Origin: Lachnospiraceae bacterium
GTDB taxonomy: Bacteria; Bacillota; Clostridia; Lachnospirales; Lachnospiraceae
Direction: 5' to 3'
Assembly (NCBI GenBank): GCA_024687205.1
Contig: JAILES010000098.1
Location: 1-41,471, forward strand
DNA: 41,471 bases
Shown here: positions 32,056 to 39,688 of the stretch, one piece after another
Position numbering within the stretch: position 1 is the stretch's first letter
Layout: each line of letters starts with the position of its first letter
Position numbers and translations under genes: made by a program
The notes under the pieces: model-generated
Told to the model about the DNA's origin: nothing
Database searches by the model: none
What the model saw: the letters and a program-made list of their open reading frames with translations, nothing else

Positions 32056-33822
32056 TCAATCCTGTGCGGTGCAGAGTTTGTAGTAATAACCTTTCTTTGC
32101 CATGAGTTCGTCATGGGAACCGCTCTCCATTATCTTACCGTGATCTATATACATTATCCTGTCACAGTTTCTTATGGTCGATAATCTGTGAGCGATGATA
32201 AAGGAAGTACGTCCTTTGAGCATGGCATCAAGACCCTTCTGCAGTGCGGTCTCGGTGCGTACGTCTATGCTTGAGGTTGCTTCATCGAGTATGAGTATCG
32301 CGGGATCGGACAGCAGGGTCCTTGCAAAGGATATCAGCTGCTTCTGACCTTCGGAAAGAGCCGAACCCCTCTCTCTTACCTCAGTCTTATATTTATTCGG
32401 CATCTCGGAAATGAATTCATCCGCACACACACTTTTACTTGCTTTGATGATCTCTTCCTCGGTGGCATCAAGTTTTCCGTAACGTATATTGTCTTCGATG
32501 TTGCCGGAGAAGAGGAAGCTGTCCTGCATCATTATTCCCATCTGCGATCTTAAAGATTTAAGCGTCACCGCGGATATATCAGTACCGTCTATCTTGATGC
32601 GGCCGGAATCGATATTGTAGAAACGGCTCAGCAGATTGACTATCGTACTCTTACCTGCTCCGGTAGGGCCTACCAGGGCGATGGATTCTCCGGGTTTAAC
32701 GGTAAAGGATACGTTATGCAGTACTTCTTTGGAAGTATCATAGGAAAAGCTGACATCTTCAAAAGTAACCTCTCCTTTGATCGGAGGGAGCTCCACAGCA
32801 CCTTCGGCATCCTTGACTTCAACGGGTTCATCTATGGTCTCGAATATCCTTTCGAGATAAGCGATATTATTGATGAAGTTGTTGAAGATGTTACCGAGGT
32901 TCATTATCGGCTGCCAGAACATGGAAGCATAGCTTGAGATCGCCACGATGGTACCCAGGGATTTGCTGCCGCTGCCGAAGATGATCAGACCGAACACAAA
33001 GATGGCAGCGCGTACAAAGACCGATATGGTATCGATGCCGGGCCATACCAGGTTGGTATATCTTACGGCTGTGAACCAGGTGTTTCTGCAGTCTGCGGAA
33101 AGATGCTTAAAGGTTTCGGCATTTTCATCTTCTCTTGCGAATATCTGGGTGATACGTGCACCCACTATGTTTTCCTGAAGATAAGCATTCAGGTTGGAGT
33201 TCTTGTTTGATACTGCCTGCCATGCTTTGCGCTGCTTGTCCTTGATCCAAAGCATGAAGAAGGCGAGGATTGGAACACCGCACATGACCACCAGTGAAAG
33301 CTGTACGTCGATGACGAACATGAACACCACGATAAACAGCAGGTTGAAGGTCTCAAGGATGATGGAGATCAGTCCGTTGGAGAGCATGTCCGAAACCGAG
33401 TTTACGTAGTTTACGACTCTGATAAGTATCTTGCCGTGAGGCCTGTCATCATAATACTGGAAGGGAAGTTTCTGCAGATGTGCAAAGAGATCTTTCCTTA
33501 TATCGTAGATGATATTCTGGCTGGCGTTTACCATCAGGCGGCTTCTTATGGTCGTAAAGATCACGCTGACTATATACACAAGAGCAAGGAGAATTACAAG
33601 GGTATAGAGCTGCTGTCTGTCCTTGTTCGGAACTGCAACGTCAAGTGCGCGTCTTGTGATAAAGGGAGCAAGATAACCGAAAGCTCCGCCGATACCGCTA
33701 AGGATAAGGGCGATAAGCATGTAACGCAGATATTTTTTTATATAGACTGATGCGCGGAGAAGATGCCGTATGTTAAAAGGCTCTTCAAGCTGCTCGTCCT
33801 GTTTGTAAGTATTACGTGCCAT
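32056..33822 (-). CDS. Heterodimeric ABC exporter half, consensus-ATPase subunit
   Basis: The 588-residue protein has an exporter-type membrane domain (six spans, about residues 25-320) fused to an ATPase. Walker A is GPTGAGKST (about residue 384) and Walker B ends ILDEATSS with the catalytic Glu. The signature sequence is LSEGQ instead of LSGGQ. The five-base distance to the upstream exporter gene shows they form one operon. In heterodimeric exporters such as TM287/288 or BmrCD, one subunit carries the consensus Walker B and the other the consensus signature; this subunit is the former. Substrates are typically drugs or lipids; the specific one is unknown. Confidence 0.88.
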   Translation of the reverse strand: MARNTYKQDEQLEEPFNIRHLLRASVYIKKYLRYMLIALILSGIGGAFGYLAPFITRRALDVAVPNKDRQQLYTLVILLALVYIVSVIFTTIRSRLMVNASQNIIYDIRKDLFAHLQKLPFQYYDDRPHGKILIRVVNYVNSVSDMLSNGLISIILETFNLLFIVVFMFVIDVQLSLVVMCGVPILAFFMLWIKDKQRKAWQAVSNKNSNLNAYLQENIVGARITQIFAREDENAETFKHLSADCRNTWFTAVRYTNLVWPGIDTISVFVRAAIFVFGLIIFGSGSKSLGTIVAISSYASMFWQPIMNLGNIFNNFINNIAYLERIFETIDEPVEVKDAEGAVELPPIKGEVTFEDVSFSYDTSKEVLHNVSFTVKPGESIALVGPTGAGKSTIVNLLSRFYNIDSGRIKIDGTDISAVTLKSLRSQMGIMMQDSFLFSGNIEDNIRYGKLDATEEEIIKASKSVCADEFISEMPNKYKTEVRERGSALSEGQKQLISFARTLLSDPAILILDEATSSIDVRTETALQKGLDAMLKGRTSFIIAHRLSTIRNCDRIMYIDHGKIMESGSHDELMAKKGYYYKLCTAQD

Positions 33823-33827
33823 AAGCT

Positions 33828-35615
33828 TTACTCACTTATTCCTTTCTGGAGTCTGACCAGTTCACTGTAGTAACCGCCTTTTGCTACCAGTTCGTCGTGA
33901 CTTCCTTCTTCAAGTATGCAGCCATCCTTAAGTATCATGATCCTGTCAGCCATACGGGAGGTGGATATCCTTTGGGCTATTATGATCTTGGTGCATTCAA
34001 AATCAAGATGAGCCAGAGCCTCCTGTATACGCTTCTCGGTTTCAAGATCCACTGCCGAGGTGGTATCATCCAGTATCAGTATCGAGGGTCTTACGGCCAG
34101 TGCTCTGGCCAGTGACAGTCTCTGCTTCTGACCTCCGGAAAGACCTACTCCGCGTTCACCTATGATCGTGTCATAGCCTTCAGGCATTTTTGCAATGAAA
34201 TCGTCGGCAGCAGAATACCTTGCGAATTTGACCACTTCTTCAAGTTTGATATGTGAATCGCCGTAAGCGATGTTGCCTTCGATGCTGTCAGAGTAGAGCA
34301 GTACGTCCTGGGTTGCAAGGCCTATACTCTTACGAAGGTTAACAAGTTTTATCCTGTCTACGGGCATATCGTCAATAAGTATCTCACCCTCGGTAGGTTC
34401 ATAGAAACGGGGAATAAGATGTATCAGCGAAGACTTGCCGCAGCCGGTCTCGCCCATGATGGCGATGGTCTCTCCGGGAGAAACCTTAAAAGAGATATTC
34501 TTAAGTACCGGCAGATTGCCGTCATGATACTGAAAAGAAACATTTTTAAATTCAATCTTGCCTTTAAGCCGTTCTTTCAGTTCGATGGCATCTTCGGCAT
34601 CTTTTATCATGGGTTCGGAGTAGTAGATCTCCATGACCTTTGCGGAAGCAGCCTTGAAACGCTGGAATTCGTTCATGATATTTCCCATCATTCTCATGGG
34701 ATTGGCAAGGGCCCAGATAAGGCCCGAGATCGATACGTACTGACCCATGGTAAGTTCTCCGCTTATAAGGAAGCCGCCGCCTACGAACAGCATTGTAAGG
34801 GGCATAAGGTTTGCGAAGCTTTCAACAAAGGGATAGTATTTGATCCATACCAGAGCGGTAGCTTTGTTGGTATCGCGATAGTCGCTGTTGGATACATCGA
34901 ATTTTTCTATTTCATAATCTTCTCTCGTAAAGGCTTTGACCACGCGGTTTCCGGAGATGTTCTCCTGGGCGATGGTATTCATGCCTGCAAGCTTTTCACG
35001 GAGCTTTGCATGCATCGGTGCAACGCTCTTCCTGAAACGGAAGATGATGATGAACACGAAGGGGGCTATCACCAGGAGGCTTAAGGCCATCTTTACATTG
35101 ACTATGAAAAAGTAGATCGCAACGGCACCGAAGAGAGAGAAGGATTCTATGATGACACGGATGACCCAGGCTATCATGTGCCTTACGGCATCCAGGTCGC
35201 CGGTTACTCTGGTCATGATATCGCCTGTTCTGAAACGTGAATAAAAAGTCATATCCTGACGCTGTATCTTGTTATAGAGGAAGTTTCTTACCTTATAGAG
35301 TACGGACTGTGATACATGCTCGTAGATCATCTGATCCGAGTAGACTATGATGACACGAAGCAGGGTGATGCCGACCATGGCAGCTATAAGTTTAAAGAAA
35401 AGATCACGGTGGAGCTGCAGGTTTTCCACTGCGTTTTCACCGGTAAGGAACATGTCTACGATCTTCCCGGAAGCCAGAGGAACCGTCAGCTGCATGGCAT
35501 TGTAGGCAATGGTAAGTACAAGCCCCAGGGCATAGATGCCCCTGAAACCCTTCATGTTTTCCCACAGCCATACAAAGCGTGATGGTATCTTCTTTTCGGC
35601 AGCTGTCTGCGTCAT
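33828..35615 (-). CDS. Heterodimeric ABC exporter half, degenerate-ATPase subunit
   Basis: The 595-residue protein pairs with the product of the next gene. Its membrane domain has six spans over about residues 30-330. Its ATPase has Walker A GETGCGKSS (about residue 388), a consensus LSGGQKQRLSLARAL signature and Walker B ILILDDTTSAVD, where the catalytic Glu is replaced by Asp. Thus the ATP site using this Walker B is probably inactive and is completed by the LSEGQ signature of the partner. This is the known asymmetry of heterodimeric exporters. The ATG is preceded on the - strand by GAGG at ten bases, and a good promoter lies just upstream. Confidence 0.88.
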   Translation of the reverse strand: MTQTAAEKKIPSRFVWLWENMKGFRGIYALGLVLTIAYNAMQLTVPLASGKIVDMFLTGENAVENLQLHRDLFFKLIAAMVGITLLRVIIVYSDQMIYEHVSQSVLYKVRNFLYNKIQRQDMTFYSRFRTGDIMTRVTGDLDAVRHMIAWVIRVIIESFSLFGAVAIYFFIVNVKMALSLLVIAPFVFIIIFRFRKSVAPMHAKLREKLAGMNTIAQENISGNRVVKAFTREDYEIEKFDVSNSDYRDTNKATALVWIKYYPFVESFANLMPLTMLFVGGGFLISGELTMGQYVSISGLIWALANPMRMMGNIMNEFQRFKAASAKVMEIYYSEPMIKDAEDAIELKERLKGKIEFKNVSFQYHDGNLPVLKNISFKVSPGETIAIMGETGCGKSSLIHLIPRFYEPTEGEILIDDMPVDRIKLVNLRKSIGLATQDVLLYSDSIEGNIAYGDSHIKLEEVVKFARYSAADDFIAKMPEGYDTIIGERGVGLSGGQKQRLSLARALAVRPSILILDDTTSAVDLETEKRIQEALAHLDFECTKIIIAQRISTSRMADRIMILKDGCILEEGSHDELVAKGGYYSELVRLQKGISE

Positions 35616-35647
35616 AGCAAAAAAACCTCATTTTGGAATTTCACGTA

Positions 35648-35676
35648 TTTATATCATATGGAAAAAGCAAATGCAA
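35648..35676 (-). promoter_or_regulatory. Sigma-A promoter for the ABC exporter pair
   Basis: On the - strand TTGCAT (35676-35671) and TATAAA (35653-35648) are 17 bases apart. The transcript would start near 35641, about 26 bases before the ATG at 35615. It makes the exporter operon independent of the thioesterase gene. The remainder of the 121-base gap (35616-35736) shows no clear terminator. Confidence 0.75.
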
Positions 35677-35736
35677 TAAGATGACAAAAATAGACCAATA
35701 ATTGACAAAATACGGGTATAGAGACAACGATAAAGC

Positions 35737-36138
35737 TTATCTGCGTTCTATATGGGCGCCGGTGAAAGTGACTGCGGCAATGTCGCGGCCGGTGTCGTCG
35801 CTGATCATCACCTCATAGAAGCAGTTGGTGCGGCCGTCTTTGATAAGCCTTGTATCCGCATAGAGTATGTTTCCCTTCGACATATTTAAGAAACTTGCCT
35901 GCCCCACCAGGCTCACGGTAGCCTTGTCTTTGCAGAAGTTGGAAGCAATGGCGAAGGCAAAATCGGCAAGGGTGTATATGGAACCGCCCATTATACCGCC
36001 GTAGGCGTTCCTGTGCTTATCTTCGATCTTCATGCTGCATCTTACGTGGTCTTCGCTTACTTCATCGATCTCAATGCCGCTCATTACGGCATAATTATCC
36101 TTATAAAAATATTCTTTTGCTTCTTCAAGGGTTCCCAC
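35737..36138 (-). CDS. PaaI/YigI-type hotdog-fold thioesterase
   Basis: The 133-residue protein has the hotdog-fold thioesterase pattern RNAYGGIMGGSIYTLADFAF, in which Asn/Gly-Gly-x-x-Gly-Gly starts the central helix and the Asp in LADF is a likely catalytic residue. The closing strands contain AAVTFTGAHI. Such enzymes hydrolyse acyl- or aryl-CoA thioesters, often in clearing stalled intermediates. The start is GTG at 36138, eight bases from AGGAGG (36152-36147 on this strand); the TTG at 36144 is too close to the ribosome site. It is transcribed divergently from the TIR gene. The substrate is unknown. Confidence 0.85.
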   Translation of the reverse strand: MGTLEEAKEYFYKDNYAVMSGIEIDEVSEDHVRCSMKIEDKHRNAYGGIMGGSIYTLADFAFAIASNFCKDKATVSLVGQASFLNMSKGNILYADTRLIKDGRTNCFYEVMISDDTGRDIAAVTFTGAHIERR

Positions 36139-36153
36139 GATCAATACCTCCTG

Positions 36154-36172
36154 ATAACAGATACCCTGTTAT
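36154..36172. repeat. Perfect dyad over the thioesterase -10 region
   Basis: ATAACAG-ATACC-CTGTTAT has perfect seven-base arms and overlaps the -10 element and the expected start site of the - strand promoter, the usual place for a repressor operator. A hairpin role in the mRNA leader is the alternative. Confidence 0.5.
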
Positions 36173-36199
36173 TAAATCACAAAAAAAGGGAAATGTGAA
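36171..36199 (-). promoter_or_regulatory. Promoter of the thioesterase gene
   Basis: On the - strand TTCACA (36199-36194) and TTTAAT (36176-36171) are separated by 17 bases, each one mismatch from consensus. The start site would be near 36164, giving a leader of about 26 bases that contains AGGAGG. Confidence 0.6.
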
Positions 36200-36210
36200 T
36201 AGCTTTCCCT
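36187..36210. repeat. Dyad between two divergent promoters
   Basis: AGGGAAA and TTTCCCT form perfect seven-base arms around a ten-base centre. It lies between, and touches, the -35 elements of the two divergent promoters. Read on the - strand it is followed by a T-run, so it also resembles an intrinsic terminator; the two readings cannot be separated by eye. Confidence 0.5.
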
Positions 36211-36215
36211 GTTTA

Positions 36216-36244
36216 TTGAAAAAATCGGCAGATTAACGTAGAAT
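36216..36244 (+). promoter_or_regulatory. Promoter of the TIR gene
   Basis: TTGAAA (36216-36221) and TAGAAT (36239-36244) are 17 bases apart and each one base from consensus. Transcription would begin near 36251, with AGGAGG (36258-36263) seven bases before the ATG. The gene should be well expressed without an activator. Confidence 0.7.
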
Positions 36245-36270
36245 ATAAGTCAGCGACAGGAGGAGCGGCT

Positions 36271-38661
36271 ATGGACGGAACAGAAATGAGATATGATGCC
36301 TTTATCAGCTACAGACATTGTGAACCTGACAAGTATGTAGCTCTGGCTATACAGAAAAAATTAGAGAACTACAGGATTCCTTCCGATGTGGCGTCAAAGC
36401 TCGGGAAGAAGCGGCTGATGCGCGTTTTCAGGGACGAGTCGGAATTTGCGGTATCGGACGATCTGTCCGAGGCGATAATGGAAGCACTGAAACAGTCGGA
36501 ATATCTGATAATTATCTGCACCCCTAGACTCAAAGAGTCGGAGTGGTGCAGGAAGGAGCTGGAAACTTTTCTTAAGCTCAGAGACAGAAAACATATCCTG
36601 CTGGTACTTGCCGGCGGCGAACCGGAGGAAGTATTTCCCGAGATATTGCTTTATGAGGAAGTATCCAGGACGGATATGTCCGGGAATGAGGTAATGATAA
36701 GGGAAAAAAGAGAACCGCTGGCTGCTGACTGCAGGGGTAAAACGGAAAAGGAACGAAAGCATAATATGGAGCTTTCGGTGATCCGTCTGGTTGCTTCGAT
36801 CCTCGGGATAGGTTTTGACGATCTGGTACAGCGCCACAGGAGGCAGCGTATCTTCAGACGGAATCTTATAACGCTGGCAGTCGTTCTGATCATAACGTTT
36901 ATCGCCGCCCAGGCGCTTTACTTTACCCATCGTATAAGTGAACAGAATCGTATCATAAGTGAAAAATATGCTGATATCATGGCGTCCACATCCGAACGTC
37001 TGCTGGCGGACGGAAGGCGTATGGATGCGATATATGCGGCAAGGAGCGTTTTGCCTGATAAAAAAGGGGAAGACGTAAATATTCATGCCTTCAGGGCGCT
37101 GGTGGATGCAGAGGGACTGTTCACTTCTCCGATGCAGTATTCCTGCAGTAATATTCTCAGCATTCCGACCAGTATCTTTACTGCGGAAATATCCGAGGAC
37201 GCATCCCTTGTGGGACTGCTCGGATATAATGCATACCGGTATATAGTCGATACGGCTACGGGAGAGATGCTGTATTCATATGAGGATGAGATCAGTGTCG
37301 GCGGTATCATGGCCTTTGACGGAAGTAGCGGGATATATATGAGAAGACCTAACGGTCCGTTGTATTACAGGGATCTGAAGACCGGTGAAGAAACAAAGAT
37401 AATTGACGGGGATGGCAGCGTATATTCGATCCCGGGAACTACAGGTGTGATCCTGCTGACCGAAAAAGGGGTGAGCCGCTATAAAGAGGGAGCTCTTGTG
37501 TATTTTGTCGATAACGAATCGCTGGGAAAGAAAAAAGAGCGTGGTTTTTTCGCTCAGAATCTCTATTTTTCATCTGACGGAAAACATGCTGCTGTTCATT
37601 TCCTTACCCTGGAAATGAAAGATTATGTGATACAGTTTAACGTGGAAAGCGGAGAAGCTGAAGCATATGCAGATGTCGGGAAGAGCATCGATGCGATGGC
37701 TATTGACGGCGAAACAATAGTCTATACGGTTTCATATGACGGAACATCTGAGGTCGGCTGCTATGATGTGGCTAAAAAAGAGATAAGCCTGAAGAAAGAA
37801 ATAGACGGAATAGGTTATGTATATGCCTGCATCAACAAAGGTAATGCATTAGTGGCACGGGATGACATAGCTGTTTTACTGAATGTGCCGAAGGGAACGA
37901 TGAGATCATTCGGTTTAAGGAGCGGCTGTATCCGTGTACTGCCTTATGAAGATCAGTTAATGCTGATCGACTATGGCGGAGACTACTATCTCTGTGATGA
38001 TACAGATCAGAGATATTGTTCGCTTGATGATTCAGAAGAGAATGTTTTCAACTTTTTTGACTATAAGAACGGAAAGTTTTTTCTGGCAGTGAACGGAGAA
38101 AGCTATATTACAATATATGAAAGGATAAAAACGGAGTACTGCCGCAGTTATAATGAAGAAAGCAGCACGAACATCCCGAACGGGTTTGCCGACTCCGAAG
38201 CGACAGAAGCTTTCGAAAAAAGAATATGTGAAAAATACGGAGATATGGATGCTACCTACATTTATTCTTCCGGGATATCCACGGATAAAAAATACGGATA
38301 TATCCAGACCTGGAACCGGCAGGTTAAGATCTATGATCTGGCGGATGCAGAGTTAAAGCAGACCTTATATGACTGCGACAGTTACATTTACGGCATGTAC
38401 TATGAAGAAGAGACCGGACTGTATTATATAACATCATTTACGACCTTTGTGTGTGACAGTGAGATGAGGCATGTGATGACACTTCATGATGCTACGGTTG
38501 TCGCAACCATAGACGGAACAGGGGAGCTGCTGATCGAGGATGTCGACGGTAACAATTTTATCCTGAAACGAGTCAGTTATGAAGATGTCATAAAAGAGGC
38601 TGACCGCAGGCTTGACGCTTATGAGCCGGATGAAGCGGCCCGCGAAAAATACGGTTTTTAA
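36271..38661 (+). CDS. TIR domain - transmembrane - beta-propeller protein
   Basis: The 796-residue protein has three parts. Residues of about 6-150 are a TIR domain: YDAFISYRH (box 1), LMRVFRDESEFAVSDDLSEA, YLIIICTPRLKES and EWCRKELETF, where Glu96 occupies the position of the catalytic glutamate in TIR NADases. A basic stretch (RHRRQRIFRRN) precedes one hydrophobic segment at about 197-219. Then come a short helical linker (SERLLADGRRMDAIYAARSV) and about 480 residues of repeating short strands with SSDGK-type turns, read as a WD40-like beta-propeller. By the positive-inside rule the TIR would be cytoplasmic and the propeller outside. TIR proteins of this kind are often NAD-consuming effectors or signalling enzymes. 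The gene has its own promoter and looks monocistronic. Function is inferred; no Thoeris partner (thsA) is adjacent. Confidence 0.8.
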   Translation: MDGTEMRYDAFISYRHCEPDKYVALAIQKKLENYRIPSDVASKLGKKRLMRVFRDESEFAVSDDLSEAIMEALKQSEYLIIICTPRLKESEWCRKELETFLKLRDRKHILLVLAGGEPEEVFPEILLYEEVSRTDMSGNEVMIREKREPLAADCRGKTEKERKHNMELSVIRLVASILGIGFDDLVQRHRRQRIFRRNLITLAVVLIITFIAAQALYFTHRISEQNRIISEKYADIMASTSERLLADGRRMDAIYAARSVLPDKKGEDVNIHAFRALVDAEGLFTSPMQYSCSNILSIPTSIFTAEISEDASLVGLLGYNAYRYIVDTATGEMLYSYEDEISVGGIMAFDGSSGIYMRRPNGPLYYRDLKTGEETKIIDGDGSVYSIPGTTGVILLTEKGVSRYKEGALVYFVDNESLGKKKERGFFAQNLYFSSDGKHAAVHFLTLEMKDYVIQFNVESGEAEAYADVGKSIDAMAIDGETIVYTVSYDGTSEVGCYDVAKKEISLKKEIDGIGYVYACINKGNALVARDDIAVLLNVPKGTMRSFGLRSGCIRVLPYEDQLMLIDYGGDYYLCDDTDQRYCSLDDSEENVFNFFDYKNGKFFLAVNGESYITIYERIKTEYCRSYNEESSTNIPNGFADSEATEAFEKRICEKYGDMDATYIYSSGISTDKKYGYIQTWNRQVKIYDLADAELKQTLYDCDSYIYGMYYEEETGLYYITSFTTFVCDSEMRHVMTLHDATVVATIDGTGELLIEDVDGNNFILKRVSYEDVIKEADRRLDAYEPDEAAREKYGF

Positions 38662-38699
38662 GAGCAGATGTTAAGATACTGCGGCTTAAGAACGTTGCA

Positions 38700-38763
38700 G
38701 CAACCTACGGTAATGTGAGTTTCGCGGTGGGGGCAACTTATGTATCATAATGTGCAACTTACG
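38700..38763. repeat. Three GCAACYTAYG repeats, LytTR-like
   Basis: GCAACCTACG (38700-38709), GCAACTTATG (38733-38742) and GCAACTTACG (38754-38763) are direct repeats; the last two are 21 bases apart, start to start. On the - strand the cores read TAGGTT, TAAGTT and TAAGTT, which fit the WMMGTT core of LytTR binding repeats, whose usual period is 21-22 bases. A fourth core, AACGTT, lies on the + strand at 38692-38697, forming GTTGC-A-GCAAC with the first repeat. The LytTR gene at 40376 is the obvious candidate to bind here. Confidence 0.55.
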
Positions 38764-38764
38764 C

Positions 38765-38791
38765 AGGAATGCATTGGCATTCCTTTTTTTA
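38765..38791 (+). terminator. Hairpin plus T-run, probable intrinsic terminator
   Basis: AGGAATGC-ATTG-GCATTCCT is a perfect eight-pair hairpin followed directly by seven T. It ends about 130 bases after the TIR stop and should terminate that transcript. It lies upstream of the ABC operon start codon, and may instead act in attenuation if transcription of that operon begins before it. Confidence 0.75.
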
Positions 38792-38802
38792 TTTGCTATC
38801 GT
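38774..38802 (+). promoter_or_regulatory. Possible activator-dependent promoter for the ABC/LytTR operon
   Basis: TTGGCA (38774-38779) and TATCGT (38797-38802) are 17 bases apart. The -35 is one base from consensus, the -10 two. The LytTR-like repeats end 10 bases upstream of the -35, which is typical of activation. The start would be near 38809, after the hairpin. An alternative -10 (CATAAT, 38746-38751) has no good -35. Confidence 0.4.
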
Positions 38803-38836
38803 AGGATCAGCGAAACCGAGGAAAGGAGACTATATC

Positions 38837-39688
38837 ATGATAATAGGGTGCACTGACCTGAGAAAGAGTTATGCAGATAATGAAGTGATTAAGGGTATAA
38901 GTTTTGAGATAGAGAAAGGAAATATTTTCGGCCTGCTCGGACCGTCCGGGGCCGGAAAGACTACTTTGATAAAGATACTGACAGGACAGCTTGCTTATGA
39001 AAGCGGCAGTGTTACGGTGATGGGTAAAGAGCCGTTTCGTCTTTCGGGAAAGGAAAAGAAGAATTTCGGTATCATGATGGACAGTTTCGGATTGTATGAA
39101 AGATTTACCTGTGGTGAAAACCTCGCGGTATTTGCGGATATGTATTCAGTACCTCATAGCAGGGTTAAAGAAGTTTTAAGGGAAGTGGGACTTGAGGATG
39201 CATATAACAGGCCGGCAGCGGATCTGTCAAAAGGAATGAGAGCAAGACTGCAGCTGGCAAGGGCATTCATGCATTCACCGAAGATCATATTTCTGGACGA
39301 ACCTACGAGCGGACTGGATCCGCAGAGCATGAAAGCGATACACAGGATGATACTTGATAAGAAAGAAGAGGGCTGCACGGTCTTTCTTACCACACATAAC
39401 ATGGAAGAGGCAGGCAGACTCTGTGATAAGATCATCCTTCTCAATGACGGAAAGGTAGTGGAAGAAGGAAAGCCTGAAGAGATCTGCAGAAGATATGATC
39501 ATCACAAGAGGATAAAGATGCATCTTGCAGATGGGGAGGATATGGAATTTGAACGTGATGAGAAATATGCGGAGAGGATATTTGAATTACTGAAGCTCGG
39601 GATGGTAGAGACCATTCATTCAACCGAGCCCACACTGGAGTCGGTATTTCTGGAGCTGACGGGAAGAGAACTGGAGGAGGAGAGATAA
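38837..39688 (+). CDS. ABC transporter ATP-binding protein
   Basis: The 283-residue protein starts at the ATG at 38837, with AAAGGAG nine bases upstream; the open frame continues upstream only through the hairpin and is not translated. It has Walker A GPSGAGKTT (about residues 35-43), a variant signature LSKGMRARLQLAR (about 129-141), Walker B IIFLDEPTSGLDP (about 150-162) and the switch His in FLTTHNMEEAG. The C-terminal 80 residues form the BcrA/CcmA-type regulatory extension. It works with the permease of the next gene, adjacent without a gap, to export or flip an amphipathic substrate such as a peptide antibiotic. This class is commonly controlled by LytTR or two-component systems. Confidence 0.92.
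   Translation: MIIGCTDLRKSYADNEVIKGISFEIEKGNIFGLLGPSGAGKTTLIKILTGQLAYESGSVTVMGKEPFRLSGKEKKNFGIMMDSFGLYERFTCGENLAVFADMYSVPHSRVKEVLREVGLEDAYNRPAADLSKGMRARLQLARAFMHSPKIIFLDEPTSGLDPQSMKAIHRMILDKKEEGCTVFLTTHNMEEAGRLCDKIILLNDGKVVEEGKPEEICRRYDHHKRIKMHLADGEDMEFERDEKYAERIFELLKLGMVETIHSTEPTLESVFLELTGRELEEER

Noticed and set aside
34419..35084. + strand open frame of 221 codons
   Set aside because: It is antisense to the exporter gene, and its composition is that of a shadow frame.
36394..37086. - strand open frame of 230 codons inside the TIR gene
   Set aside because: No ribosome site, no recognisable domain, and the TIR and membrane segments are coded on the other strand.
36271..38661. TIR gene as part of a Thoeris or CBASS defence operon
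   Set aside because: No thsA (SIR2/SLOG), cyclase or other partner gene is adjacent, and both flanks have their own promoters.
38746..38751. CATAAT as the -10 of the ABC operon promoter
   Set aside because: At 17 bases upstream there is only CGCGGT, far from a -35; it remains possible only with an activator.
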